A DNA stretch of 64,000 nucleotides from Cynocephalus volans (GCF_027409185.1 NC_084470.1:38057001-38121000), one strand, 5' to 3'. Positions 46,090 through 57,344 are shown, counted from the first letter of the stretch. The notes: generated from the sequence alone by a model not told the origin. A program made the numbers and translations.

Positions 46090-47090
46090 AAGAATCTGTA
46101 GCACAGTTCTCAAAATGTGGTCAATGGAATGTTTCCTTCCAGGGAACTGAGGTGCTTGCACCAGAATAAAAAGTTATAACCAGACTTTTTTGAAAAGGAA
46201 GTAGTGTGTTGATTACACAAGTACAAGCTCCTTGTCTCATACATCAGCTTCTGTGAGTAACACTAACCTATATCACCTCATACACCAAACCGAGTGGTTT
46301 CCAGTGTCTTTGGTGACTGTGACTCCTGAGACTAAGGTGAGGAAGGCACGTAATCCTGTAAGAGTGACTACTCCAAAGTTTCTGTGCTGGCGAGTGGAAC
46401 CTGAGGTCATGAAGGAGAGAAGAGACCTATTAGGGAAGCGTCAGATTTGGGAGCAGGGATAGAGTATGGAAAGTATCAGTGACAGAAATAGGAACAGAAA
46501 CAGAAAGATAATGCAAGAGCTGGAAGTTGAGCAAAAGATCCAGAGCTAAGACAGTAGCAATAAAAACTTATTCAAATTTAGCTTCTTTAAGAAGCTGGGG
46601 AACTGAAAAATGTGGGTGCCAAGCTGCCACCCCCAGCTGCCCTGGCTGAGATATGAAAGGACCAGAGGTGAGGGTCTGGAATCTATACAACAAGCAGCCC
46701 AGACAGTCCTGATGCAAGTGATTCTTGAACTCCATGTTAAAACAGTGAACTAAAGGAAGAAGCAGAAAATAAATGCACACAGAAGTAGAAGAATAATTTC
46801 TGAAATTTTATGGAGATGAATCCCTGATAATTACAGGAAGACTCTTAAAATTGAAGTTTAGTTGGTTTTTTTGTTTGTTTTTTTAAAAAATCTATGCTTA
46901 ACTATTTTGCAATAAGCTTTTGAACTATTCTTATTCTAATTAGAAATCAGAACTTTTAAACCATTCCTTATTTTAAAATCAAACATTAAACATAGGATGT
47001 AGTAATAAAGGATGTTATAATGTAATAATAAAATCAAGTAAAAACTATAGCTTAAATGATTTTCAGCTATTCTCAATTTAGAGTTGTAGA
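46090..47090. other. Intergenic sequence, mostly unassigned
   Basis: AGTTCTCAAAATGTGGTCAA at 46105 might be the edge of a MER5-type hAT element, but I cannot follow it. Nothing else is recognised. Confidence 0.3.
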
Positions 47091-47097
47091 AGTAGGG

Positions 47098-47208
47098 GCC
47101 TGACTGGTTAGCTCAGCTGGTTAGAGAACAACCTTGTAACACCAAGGTTAGGTATGATATCCCCATACCAGCCAGCTGCCAAAAAAAAAAAAAAAAAGAA
47201 AAAAAGAA
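47098..47208 (+). mobile_element. Older tRNA-derived SINE (CYN-like monomer)
   Basis: GGCCTGACTGGTTAGCTCAG, CTGGTTAGAGAACAACCTTG, TAACACCAAGGTTAGG and CCCCATACCAGCCAGCTGCC, followed by a long A-rich tail. It keeps a tRNA-like box A (GGTTAGCTCAGCTGG). Box B has decayed (GTTAGGTATGATAT). No clear target duplication, consistent with greater age than the other SINEs. Confidence 0.8.
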
Positions 47209-48358
47209 AAGACAAGACACTAGAGCTTAGAGGTGTACTTCATCAACAATGTGCTATAATTAAAATAATTTCACTGAGGCTAAATGTTAGGTTAGGGTAA
47301 AGAGAGCTATGGGTTAATAAGAGTCAAGTATGAAGAGATACAAAAAGGGAAGCTAGACCTTGAGTAAATCAACCAACCTACTAGAATTTACTGAACACCA
47401 ACAGCATAACCATCATTATACAGACACCATGGAAAAGATAAATGTGAAGCATTGCCCTTGGTTCCAAGGATACTATAAATATGGAGACAAGCCATTTAAT
47501 AATAAATGAGTATCATTTATTTATTCAACAAACATTTACTGAGTACCCGCTAGGCTGAAAACTGGTTAATAAGAAAGAATAATTATTTTGTATTTATTGT
47601 ATTATCTGTCCTTTATGCCTGTTTGCATATCTGAAATATTTTATAATAAACTATTTTAAGTGGTAATTAAATTGTTCAGTTATAGTGTTGGTTGATAATT
47701 AACAACTGCTAATAATATTATTGATTTCAGGTTTTAGAGAATAAACATAGTACTCAATGCAGAGTTAGAATTAGCACTAATTGAAAATTATGCTTTTAAT
47801 TGATCCTAAAGTTAAAAAAAAAAAAAACCCTGGTAACTGCATTTGCTTTGAATTACTTGTATTCACCTTTCCTTTCAAGGTGCCATTAGTTTGAACTCGT
47901 CATGTCATTCATTCTGGTATGTAATAAACACATCACCTGGTATTATTTCATAAGACTTTACACATGTATATCTTGGTCTCTGAACAGAGCCAAGAGAAGG
48001 AACCCTACCTTATGTCTCTTTGTATTCCCATCATTCAGCACTGCCTCCTAAAGATTTTTAATAAAGATCCATTTAAATATAAAAGAATCGTAATAAGCAC
48101 AGTATAGTTGGACAAGTGAGTCTTTTACTGAACTCAGCTGTGTTTCTAAAAATGAAGGTGATACCCTATTCAAAAGAAAAATAAACTAAAATGATTGAAT
48201 TAGTCTTACTGAGGATGATGGTAACAGGTTTTCCTGATAAATAATTGTTAGATTAATGGATCAGTAAAGTCTATGAAGAAAGACACTTGAAAGTTGATCA
48301 GCCACACTTCCTCTGCAATGCAGGGCTGTATAAATGTTAGTCTAAAGTAAGATCTCTG
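47209..48358. other. Intergenic sequence
   Basis: Contains a short L2-like edge (TTTATTCAACAAACATTTACTGAGTACC, 47518-47545) and an A-run at 47816-47827. No gene is recognised. Confidence 0.4.
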
Positions 48359-48369
48359 CCCAAAGATTT
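48359..48369. repeat. Target site duplication, left copy
   Basis: CCCAAAGATTT, exact partner at 49200-49210. The last three T are shared with the poly-T. Confidence 0.85.
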
Positions 48370-49199
48370 TTTTTTTTTTAATGCGTGGTCTTAATTTATT
48401 AAGTGCAATTCAGTAGATATCCAGAATCAGACAATAAATAGTGAGATTTTCCTAACTAGGCATCTTTTAAAATTTATTTATTTATTTATTTTATTAATCT
48501 AATGTTTATTTTTATTGAATCCTAATTGATTACATATATTTTTGGAATTCAATGTTGACATATGTTGATCAAATCAATATTGCTAATATGCATATTGTTA
48601 CAAATTGTACTTATTCTTTATGCCCTTTGTCCAATCTCTCCCTATACCCCTCTCTCTCCCCGCTCCCACCACTGATAACTCTAGATTTCTTCTCTCCCTC
48701 TGAAAGAGTAATGGTTATTCTGTTGATTTGTTGCCTAGATGATCTGTCCAATGCTGAAAGATGTCTTCAGGTCCCCCAATATTATCATAGAGCAGATGCT
48801 GCTTCTGTCACTCTGGAATGGGCTTTGTGGAGAGAGACATCCTATTCTTTTCTTTGGTCTCTAATGGTGACTCTCCTTGTGCCTATGCACTCCAGTGGCT
48901 GGTGGACCATCTGCGTGGTGGTTGTGATGTCTAGCCACTTTCACAGCAGCCATGGTTACTGTGATGGCTGTGGTGGGCTACCCACATGGAGGTGATGTTT
49001 TTGGCATGTTCCTTGGCCCTGGTGGTGTGCCTGGTTGTGAGCCAGGGGGAGGTCCAATCCCCACCTCTATGCCCTGAACCCCTGAGGTGCTAGCAGTGTG
49101 CCTGGTTGTGAGCAGGGTTTCTGTCCCTGGCTCCATACCCTGGGCCCTCAAGCAGGGCCCCAAGGCACTAGTGTTGTGCCTGGATGTGGGTGGGGAGTA
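48370..49199 (-). mobile_element. Composite L1-derived retrotransposed element
   Basis: This unit is bounded by an exact 11-bp duplication, CCCAAAGATTT (48359-48369 and 49200-49210), with a poly-T at 48367-48379 marking the 3' end. From 5' to 3' on the minus strand it holds a GC-rich part with about 2.3 copies of a 71-78-bp unit (49199-49020) and an unrecognised body (49020-48790). A short piece of L1 endonuclease-like sequence follows (48790-48716, TTGCCTAGATGATCT on the plus strand). Next come an L1-type 3'UTR (48715-48496), an A-rich TAAA tract (48495-48466) and 86 bp of other sequence. That last segment ends with AATAAA (48400-48395) 15 nt before the poly-A. No coding capacity. Confidence 0.78.
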
Positions 49200-49210
49200 C
49201 CCAAAGATTT
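49200..49210. repeat. Target site duplication, right copy
   Basis: CCCAAAGATTT followed by AAAATC. The junction TTT/AAAA matches the L1 endonuclease preference. Confidence 0.85.
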
Positions 49211-49284
49211 AAAATCTAGAAATTTAAAGTCTTGATTGAATATAACAGGAAAAACAAATGAAGACATTTAATTAAATATCTGTC

Positions 49285-49745
49285 TACAGACTGGATAAGA
49301 AAAATGTGGTATATATACGCAAGGGAATACCAGTCTGCCATAAAAACGAATGAAATATTGCCATTTGCAGCAACATGGATGAACTTAGAGAAAAATCATA
49401 TTAGGAGAAATAAGCCAGGCACAGAAAGAGAAATACTATATGTTCTCACTCATAAGTGGGAGCTAAAATAATAAACATAAATATAAAAGAAAGATACAAC
49501 ATTCACCCTAATACACTGAGCTTTCAAAAGGAGAACTGAGGTTACTAGAAGTGGGAAAGGAGGAGGGAGGGAGGAATTGGTAAAGGGCCATGAATAGCAA
49601 TGACAGTGTATATTATTGAATATAATAATTATTGATTTGAGCATCACATATTGCTCACAGTATTGATATTCAACTCTGCACCCCACAGATATAGACATTT
49701 AACTAGGTTACAATAAAAAAAATAAAAAATTGCAGGGACTCTGTA
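49285..49745 (+). mobile_element. L1 3'-end fragment (L1MA-like)
   Basis: GACTGGATAAGAAAAATGTG, TGCAGCAACATGGATGAACT, AAATAAGCCAGGCACAGAAA, TTCTCACTCATAAGTGGGAG and a 3'UTR ending in an A-rich tail. The same family end recurs at 63140-63655. Confidence 0.88.
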
Positions 49746-49985
49746 TGTATTAGCAATATTAACTCTTTACTTGTGATACTCATATTTTTTCCGATCTCTT
49801 ATTTGTTTCTGTACTTTTTTTTTTTTTTTTTAAATTTTATTTTGTCGATATACATTGTGGCTAATTATTGCTCCCCATCACCAAAACCTCCCTCCCTTCT
49901 CCCTCCCCCCCTCCCCCCCAACAATGTCCTTTCTGTTTGCTTGTCGTATCAACTTCAAATAATTGTGGTTGTTATATCTTCTTCC

Positions 49986-49995
49986 CCCCCCCCCG

Positions 49996-50036
<41 letters not shown>

Positions 50037-50053
50037 TGTGTGTATGTGTGTGA
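49986..50053 (+). repeat. Poly-C / (TG)n tract in the L1 3'UTR
   Basis: A C11 run (49984-49994) followed by long TG repeats. The equivalent tract is present in the truncated L1 at 2977-3017. On the element's sense strand it is a CA repeat followed by a G-run. Confidence 0.85.
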
Positions 50054-50069
50054 ATTTATATATTAATTT

Positions 50070-53000
50070 TTAGCTCCCACCAATAAGTGAGAACATGTGG
50101 TATTTCTCTTTCTGTGCCTGACTTGTTTCACTTAATATAATTCTCTCAAGGTCCATCCATGTTGTTGCAAATGGCAGTATTTCATTCGTTTTTATAGCTG
50201 AGTAGTATTCCATTGTGTAGATGTACCACATTTTCCGTATCCACTCATCCGATGATGGGCATTTGGGCTGGTTCCAACTCTTGGCTATTGTAAAGAGTGC
50301 TGCGATGAACATTGGGAAACAGGTATACCTTCGACTTGATGATTTCCATTCCTCTGGGTATATTCCCAACAGTGGGATAGCTGGGTCATATGGTAGATCT
50401 ATCTGCAATTGTTTGAGGAAGCTCCATACCATTTTCCATAGAGGCTTCACCATTTCGCAGTCCCACCAAGAATGTATGAGAGTTCCTTTTTCTCCGCAGC
50501 CTCGCCAGCATTTATCATTCATAGTCTTTTGGATTTTAGCCATCCAGCCATCCTAACTGGGGTTAGATGGTATCTCAATGTGGTTTTGATTTGCATTTCC
50601 CGGATGCTGAGTGATGTTGAGCATTTTTTCATATGTCTGTTGGCCATTTGGATATCTTCCTTAGAGAAATGCCTACTTAGCTCTTTTGCCCATTTTTTAA
50701 TTGGGTTGCTTGTTTTCTTCTTGTACAGTTGTTTGAGTTCCTTATATATTCTGGATATTAATCCTTTGTCAGATATATATTTTGCAAATATTTTCTCCCA
50801 CTCTGTTGGTTGTCTTTTAACTCTTTTAATTGTTCCTTTTGCTGTGCAGAAGCTTTTTAGTTTGATATAATCCCATTTGTTTATTTTTCCTTTGGTTCCC
50901 GTGCTTTTGGGGTCGTATTCATGAAGTCTGTGCCCAGTCCTATTTCCTGAAGTGTTTCTCCTATGTTTTCTTTAAGAAGTTTTATTGTTTCAGGGTGTAT
51001 ATTTAAATCCTTAATCCATTTTGAGTTGCTTTTAGTATACGGTGAGAGGTATGGATCTAGTTTCATTCTCCTGCATATGGATATCCAGTTATCCCAGCAC
51101 CATTTGCTGAAGAGGCAGTCCCTTCCCCAGTGAATGGGCTTGGTGCCTTTGTCAAAGATCAGATGGCAGTAAGTGTGTGGGTTGATTTCTGGATTCTCTA
51201 TTCTATTCCATTGGTCAGTGTGTCTGTTTTTCTGCCAGTACCATACTGTTTTGGTTATTATAGCTTTGTAGTATAGCTTAAAGTCAGGTAGTGTTATGCC
51301 TCTAGCTTTATTTTTTTTGCTCAGCATTGTTTTGGCTATGCGTAGTCTTTTATTGTTCCATATAAATGTCTGGATAGTTTTTTCCATTTCTGAGAAAAAT
51401 GTCTTTGGAATTTTGATGGGGATTGCATTGAATTTGTATATCACTTTGGGTAGTATGGACATTTTCACTATGTTGATTCTTCCAATCCAAGAGCATGGGA
51501 TATCTTTCCATCTTCTTGTATCCTCTCTAATTTCTCTCAGCAGTGGTTTGTAGTTCTCATTATAGAGATTTTTCACCTCCTTGGTTAACTCAATTCCTAA
51601 GTATTTTATTTTTTTGGTGGCTATTGTAAATGGGCAGGCTTTCTTGATTTCTCTTTCTGCATGTTCACTATTGGAGAAAAGAAATGCTACTAATTTTTGT
51701 GTGTTGATTTTGTATCCTGCTACTGTGCTGAAATCATTTATCAATTCCAACAGTTATTTTGTAGAGGTTTTAGGCTGTTCGATATATAGGATCATGTCAT
51801 CTGCAAACGGGGACAGTTTGACTTCATCTTTTCCAATCTGAATGCCCTTTATTTCCTTCTCTTCTCTGATTGCTCTGCCTAGTACTTCCAACACTATGTT
51901 GAATAGGAGTGGTGAGAGTGGGCATCCTTGTCTAGTTCCTGTCCTTAAAGGAAAAGCTTTCAGCTTTTCCCCATTCAGGATGATATTGGCTGTGGGTTTG
52001 GCATATATGGCTTTAATTATGTTGAGATACTTTCCCTCTATACCTAACTTATAGAGGGTCTTTGTCATGAATGAGTGCTGAACTTTATCAAATGCTTTTT
52101 CAGCATCTATAGATATGATCATATGGTCCTTGTGTTTGAGTTTATTAATATGGTGTATCATATTTATTGATTTGCATATGTTGAACCAACCTTGCATCCC
52201 TGGGATGAATCCCACTTGATCGTGATGAATAGTTTTACGTATGTGTTGCTGTATTCTGTTTGCTAGTATTTTAGTGAGGATTTTTGCATCTATATTCATC
52301 AAGGATATTGGCCTGTAGTTTCCTTTTTTGGTTATATCTTTACCTGGTTTTGGTATCAGGATGATGTTTGCTTCATAGAATGAGTTTGGGAGATTTGCGT
52401 TCGTTTCAATCTTTTGGAATAGTTTGTAAAGAATGGGTGTCAATTCCTCTTTGAATGTTTGGTAAAATTCTGCTGTGAATCCATCTGGTCCTGGGCTTTT
52501 CTTTGTTGGGAGCCTTCTGATAACAGCTTCAATCTCCTTTATTGTTATTGGTCTGTTCAAATTTTCTACGTCTTCACGGTTCAGTTTTGGGAGCTTGTGT
52601 GTGTCCACAAATTTATCCATTTCCTCCAGATTTTCAAATTTGTTGGTGTATAGTTGTTTATAGTAGTCTCGAATGATTCCTTGTATTTCAGATGAATCAG
52701 TTGTAATATCGCCTTTTTCATTTCTAATTTTTGTTATTTGAGTCTTCTCTCTTCTTTTTTTTGTTAGCCATGCTAATGGTTTGTCAATTTTATTTATCTT
52801 TTCAGAAAACCAACTTTTTGATTCGTTGATCTTTTGAATTGTTTTTTGGTTTTCAATTTCATTCAGTTCTGCTCTGATCTTAATGATTTCTTTCCGTCTG
52901 CTAACTTTAGGTTTGGATTGTTCTTGTTTTTCTAGTTCTTTAAGGTGAAGTGTTAGGTTGTTCACTTGCCATCTTTCTATTCTTCTGAAGTGAGCGTTTA

Positions 53001-53900
53001 ATGCAATAAATTTCCCCCTCAATACTGCTTTTGCAGTATCCCACAGGTTTTGGTATGATGTATCATTGTTTTCATTAGTTTCAAGAAATTTTTTGATTTC
53101 CTGCTTGATTTCTTCTTGGACCCATATGTCATTAAGTAGAATGCTGTTTAATTTCCATGTGTTTGTATAGTTTCCAGAGTTTTGTTTGTTATTAATTTCT
53201 AGTTTTAATCCATTGTGGTCTGAGAAGATACATGGGATAATTCCAATTTTTTTGAATTTATTGAGACTTGATTTGTGACCTAATATGTGATCTATCCTGG
53301 AGAATGATCCATGTGCTGCTGAGAAAAATGAATATTCTCAGGTTGTTGGGTGGAATGTTCTGTAGATATCTGCCAATTCCAATTGGTCTAGAGTCTTGTT
53401 TAGATCTTGTGTTTCTCTACTGATTCTTTGCCTAGATGATCTAATATTGACAGTGGGGTGTTCAGGTCCCCTGCTATTATGGTATTAGTGTCTATTTCCT
53501 TCTTTAGGCCTAATAGAGTTTGTTTTATAAATCTGGCTGCTCCAACATTGGGTGCATACATATTTATGATTGTTATGTCTTCTTGATGGATCAGTTCTTT
53601 TATCATCAAGTAGTGTCCCTCATTGTCTCTTTTTATGGTTTTTAGTTTAAAGTCTATTTTGTCAGATATAAGAATAGCTACTCCAGCTCGTTTTTCTTTT
53701 CTGTTTGCATGGTAAATCTTTTTCCATCCTTTCACTCTTAGTCTGTGTGAATCTTTATGGGTGAGGTGGGTCTCTTGTTGGCAGCATATAGTTGGGTCCT
53801 GCTTTTTGATCCAGTCAGCCAGTCTGTGTCTTTTAATTGGGGAATTTAAGCCTTTTACATTAAGAGTTGTTATTGAAAGGTGATGATTTATTCCTAGCAT
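50070..53900 (-). pseudogene. L1 ORF2, disrupted endonuclease/reverse transcriptase
   Basis: The span from the start codon (53900) to the normal stop (50070) is 1277 codons, the usual ORF2 length. The endonuclease start is good, with Asn14 (TTLNVKGLNSP) and Glu43 (CCQQETHL) both kept. The frame first ends at 53402; the downstream RT portion is in another frame (53022-51754). It keeps FADD at 51807-51796 and ends in a single nonsense codon at 51756-51754, where the other L1 copy has a glutamate codon. It then runs open again to 50881. A tandem duplication of AGCCATCC (50536-50555) adds a further shift, and the C-terminal cysteine-rich part (CWRGCGEKG) lies in 50543-50070. No functional protein is expected. 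Confidence 0.93.
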
Positions 53901-54087
53901 TTTATTGGTTGTTTGGTTGTCTTAGGTGTCTTTTGTTCCTTGCTTTCTGATTTACTGTTTGTTTTCTGTGTTTGTTGGTTCCTTAGGTTGTAGATAGTGT
54001 TTTTGTTAGCTTGTTTTCTCTTCATGAATGCCATTTTTATTATACTAGCAGGTTTAGATTTTTCTTGGGTTTTTATGGCAGTGGTAG

Positions 54088-55086
54088 TTATTTTTCAGGA
54101 ACCAAACCCAGTACTCCCTTGAGGATTTCTTGTAAGGGTGGTCTTGTGGTAGTGAACTCCCACAGTTTTTGTTTGTCTGAGAAATATACTATTTGCCCTT
54201 CATTTCTGAAGGATAGCCTTGCAGGGTAGAGTATTCTTGGCTGGCAATCTTTGTCTTTTAGTATTTTGAAAATATCATTCCATTCCTTTCTAGCTTTTAG
54301 GGTTTGTGATGAAAAGTCTGATGTTAACCTGATTGGGGCTCCCTGATAGGTGATTTGACGCTTTTCTCTTGCAGCTTTTAAGATTCTCTCTTTGTCTCTG
54401 AGTTTTGCCAATTTGACTATGACATGTCTTGGAGAAGGCCTTTTTGGGTTGAATACGTTTGGAGATCGTTGAGCTTCCTGGATCTGAAGATCTGTGATTT
54501 TTCCTATACCTGGGAAGTTTTCTGCCACTATTTTGTTGAATATGTTTTCAATGGAATCTCCATTTTCCTCCCCTTCTGGAATACCCATGACTCGGATATT
54601 TGATCGCTTATGGTTGTCTGATATCTCTCTCAGATTTTCTTCAATGTCCTTGATTCTTTTTTCTTTCTTTTTGTCTGCTTGTGTTATTTCAAACAGCCCA
54701 TCTTCAAGTTCAGAGGTTCTCTCTTCAACTTCGACAAGCCTGCTGGTTAAACTCTCCGTTGTGTTTTTTATTTCGTTGAATAACTTCTTCAGTTCAGCAA
54801 GTTCTGCTACATTTTTTTTCAGGACATTGATTTCCTTGTACATTTCCTCTTTCAGATCCTGTATACTTTTCGTCATTTCATCATGATGTCTAGCTGAGTT
54901 TTCTTGTATCTCATTCAGTTTCCTTAGAATTATCACTCGAAATTCCTTGTCAGTCATTTCAAGGGCTTCTTGTTCTATACGATCTAGAGTTTGAGATTTA
55001 TTAACTTTTGGTGGTGTACTTTCTTGATTTTTTGTATTTCTGGTATCTTTTTTTTGGTGTTTATTCATTGTGGCAGGGGGTTTCAC
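54088..55086 (-). CDS. L1 ORF1 protein, intact frame (332 aa)
   Basis: The open frame starts MKPPATMNKHQKK and runs 332 codons without interruption, close to the 338 aa of the human protein. A low-complexity N-terminus is followed by a heptad-rich coiled coil (about residues 40-160, with LEEMYKEINVLKKNVAELA-like spacing). Next comes the RRM start RSNIRVMGIPEGEENGDSIE (about 185-205), then the C-terminal domain with RPSPRHVIVKLAKLRDKERI (about 238-258) and RLTSDFS. ORF1p is a trimeric RNA chaperone that coats L1 RNA in the cytoplasm. It is the only complete retrotransposon frame in the window. Whether it is ever expressed is unknown. Confidence 0.93.
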   Translation of the reverse strand: MKPPATMNKHQKKDTRNTKNQESTPPKVNKSQTLDRIEQEALEMTDKEFRVIILRKLNEIQENSARHHDEMTKSIQDLKEEMYKEINVLKKNVAELAELKKLFNEIKNTTESLTSRLVEVEERTSELEDGLFEITQADKKKEKRIKDIEENLREISDNHKRSNIRVMGIPEGEENGDSIENIFNKIVAENFPGIGKITDLQIQEAQRSPNVFNPKRPSPRHVIVKLAKLRDKERILKAAREKRQITYQGAPIRLTSDFSSQTLKARKEWNDIFKILKDKDCQPRILYPARLSFRNEGQIVYFSDKQKLWEFTTTRPPLQEILKGVLGLVPEK

Positions 55087-56611
55087 AGTCCACCGGTTTG
55101 AGACTAATGACTAAGTAGGATGTTGCTGTGGTTGCCAATTTCGTATGGCTCCCTCCGTGACTGCTCAGTTGGCCTCTAGTGCCTTGTGTGTGTGGTTGCC
55201 TCGGGTCTTGGGCTTCTCTGGGGAGCCACCTTTCTGGTCAGCTTGGACTCTGCTGGGCTGGTGGATCACATACCACAGGGTGTGTGATCTCTGTTGAGCT
55301 TTCACTTCCTGTGCAGGACTTCTCCCTGTTCCGTGTGCTCTGGCCCAGGCTGTTAGATCGTGCAGTGGCGACCCCACCGGGTGTGTGGTTTCTGTCGAGT
55401 CTCCGCCTCCCTGGCCGCACGTCTCCCCACTCTGTGCGCACTGTGCTGGGCTGGGGCGTGTCTTCTGCACCCCTCGTCTATCAGCTGGGCCTTCAAGACC
55501 CTGCTTGGCACCGCCTAGCCCAGGAAGTCTACCAGGTTTCTGCTGGGCACAGACGACCGGTCTCTCTGGGTGCCTTTGTGGCACTATGTAGATCTTTCTC
55601 GGGTCTTGTTCACCTTTGTATCCCCCCAGTATAAACCGAGTCTAGCGCCCACCTGCAGCCTGGTCTCCGGCAGGTTCAAGCGGACCTGGGAACTCTCCTA
55701 CCACACTATTCCCAACCAGAAATTCGTTAGGCTTTTTTCCAAACTGGTGGCCGCAGAGATGGTATCTGCCTCCCAGTAACAGGGAGTTTACCTGGGGCTG
55801 GAGTCCAAGGTATGGTGGAGTGACAGTCGGCCCGCCCGTACTTCCTTGCCCTCCCGACACTGGCCCGGGACGCCCCCCGCCACCAGCCCCGCCAGAGAAC
55901 CGCAGAGGGAGTGGGAGTGGAGGCCGGTCCGCAGGCTCCAGAAAGCCCGGCGCCAGGCCAAGCAAGTGGGAGGGCTCAGTGATGGCCGAGCAGGGCGGAG
56001 CTGCCCGCACCTGGGAAAATGGAGGCAGCACCGGGCAGTGAGTGGCCTGGTGTTGCAGGCGGGAGCCTCGTGGGCATCCACCCCCCGAACAGAGCTGTGC
56101 CAGGGATTACTCACAGTGCTGTGCCAGGTCGGGTGCTCGCTCTCTGTCTCTGGTTTGCCACCTTTCCCAGTTCTCGGCCGCTGCCGCCTCGGGCTGTTCA
56201 GTCGTGGCGCGGCTCGGGCGCTCCCAGGAATCTTCTTTAATGCCGGCCTGAAACCTCGAATCCTGAATAGGGCTGCTGGCCGCCTTCAGCGCGGCCCCGG
56301 CCTCCGGGATCCTGGCTGCATCCACAGCAGCCCTGGCGCCGTGTTCCCTGTTTCGAGACTTGCTTTTGCAGCTAAGAAACAGTTCTTTTCCTGCTCCACA
56401 CTTCAAAGCTGTTGCCTGTAAATGAGGCAGCCTCTCCTGCCGGGGGCAAAGTGGCGTTGAGCCCCCACGACCGGTCAGCAGCAGCAGTCCTCCCTTAAGA
56501 GATGGCGAGAGGAAGGTCCACAAGTTTCCCGGCTGCCTGAGGCCCAGTGGCCACCTTTTCCACCTCAGCTACTCCACGCCAGCCGCCGCAGCCACCGCCA
56601 TCTTGAAAAGC
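55087..56611 (-). promoter_or_regulatory. L1 5'UTR / internal promoter
   Basis: CpG-rich 1.5-kb leader of the full-length L1. It contains a diverged direct duplication of about 101 bp (plus-strand CACAGGGTGTGTG at 55274 and CACCGGGTGTGTG at 55375) and a YY1-like CAAGATGGC at its first bases. Open frames on both strands here are composition artefacts. L1 5'UTRs of this kind contain internal RNA polymerase II promoters; activity here is inferred. Confidence 0.8.
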
Positions 56612-56707
56612 CTGTACTTTGTTTATAATAACTTTTACTAAACAACTTGAATTTTTATGCTGTCAAATGTATCGTTTAATTTATGGTTTCTGACCTTTAT
56701 TAAGAAG

Positions 56708-56885
56708 GTCTCTCCACTTTTTCTGTAAAGGGCCAAACAGCAAATATGTTAGGCTTTGTGAACCATATGGTCTCTGTTCCAACTACTCATTTCTACCACT
56801 GTAACCTGAAAGCAACCATTGACAATATGCAAAGAAGTGAATGTGGCTGTGTTCTAATAAAACATCATTTACAAAAGCAAAAAAA
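56708..56885 (+). mobile_element. hAT-Charlie-type DNA transposon fragment
   Basis: TTTTTCTGTAAAGGGCCAAA, TGTTAGGCTTTGTGAACCAT, GGTCTCTGTTCCAACTACTC and GGCTGTGTTCTAATAAAACA recall a common eutherian non-autonomous hAT element whose exact name I cannot fix. An A-run follows. Confidence 0.6.
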
Positions 56886-56929
56886 AAAAAAAAGTCTACA
56901 GAAAAATGGCTTTAAAAAGATAAGAATTT

Positions 56930-57340
56930 TAATACATTCGGTTTAAATATTTTGTGTTAGGAAGACGATAAACTGATTGTAGGTAGTATTTTTCCTTCAA
57001 TATTATATGTATGCCAATGTCAGGTAGCTGAATTTCTCTCTCAGCCTTTAGAAACTGCAACAGTTGCTTTTGACCTGTCCTGCCAAGCATATCTGACAAC
57101 TTATACCTACCTTCAATTCTGTGAGTTCTTTATTTTCAACCTATCAGATGCCTACTCCAACCTTCAAGCCCTTCTTCATCCTCATCAAACAATAGCTCCT
57201 GTTTCAACTACTCTAACCTCTTCAGTTTCCCTTTCTCCTTTTCCTTCTATTGAGAACACCCGGCAAAACTTCAGCCCTGGCTTAAACTCTTTGCCAGCTC
57301 CACTCTGCCCCAGGCCTGCTGAGTGGTGTTAGAGAAAGTG
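56930..57340. other. Intergenic sequence without recognised features
   Basis: Pyrimidine-rich from about 57120 to 57330. No gene is seen. Confidence 0.3.
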
Positions 57341-57344
57341 ACAA

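Larger units (their letters stand above)
49818..56611 (-). mobile_element. Full-length LINE-1, 6.8 kb
   Basis: Complete structure on the minus strand: a 5'UTR (56611-55087, GC-rich) starting near CAAGATGGC (56605-56597), a YY1-type motif like that of human L1; ORF1 (55086-54088); a 187-bp spacer; ORF2 (53900-50070, disrupted); a 3'UTR with TG and G-rich tracts; and poly-A (plus-strand T run 49818-49831). A candidate 9-bp duplication, CTGTACTTT, lies at 49809-49817 and 56612-56620. ORF1 is open throughout, so the copy is rather young, but ORF2 carries a nonsense codon and frameshifts and the element cannot move by itself. Confidence 0.95.

Noticed and set aside
48552..48995. 147-codon open frame on the plus strand
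   Set aside because: It lies inside the composite retroelement in antisense and has no recognisable domain.
54494..54886. Plus-strand frames inside the L1 (also 50221-50870, 51296-51553, 51581-51841 and 55179-55634)
   Set aside because: They are antisense shadows of L1 ORF1, ORF2 and the 5'UTR.
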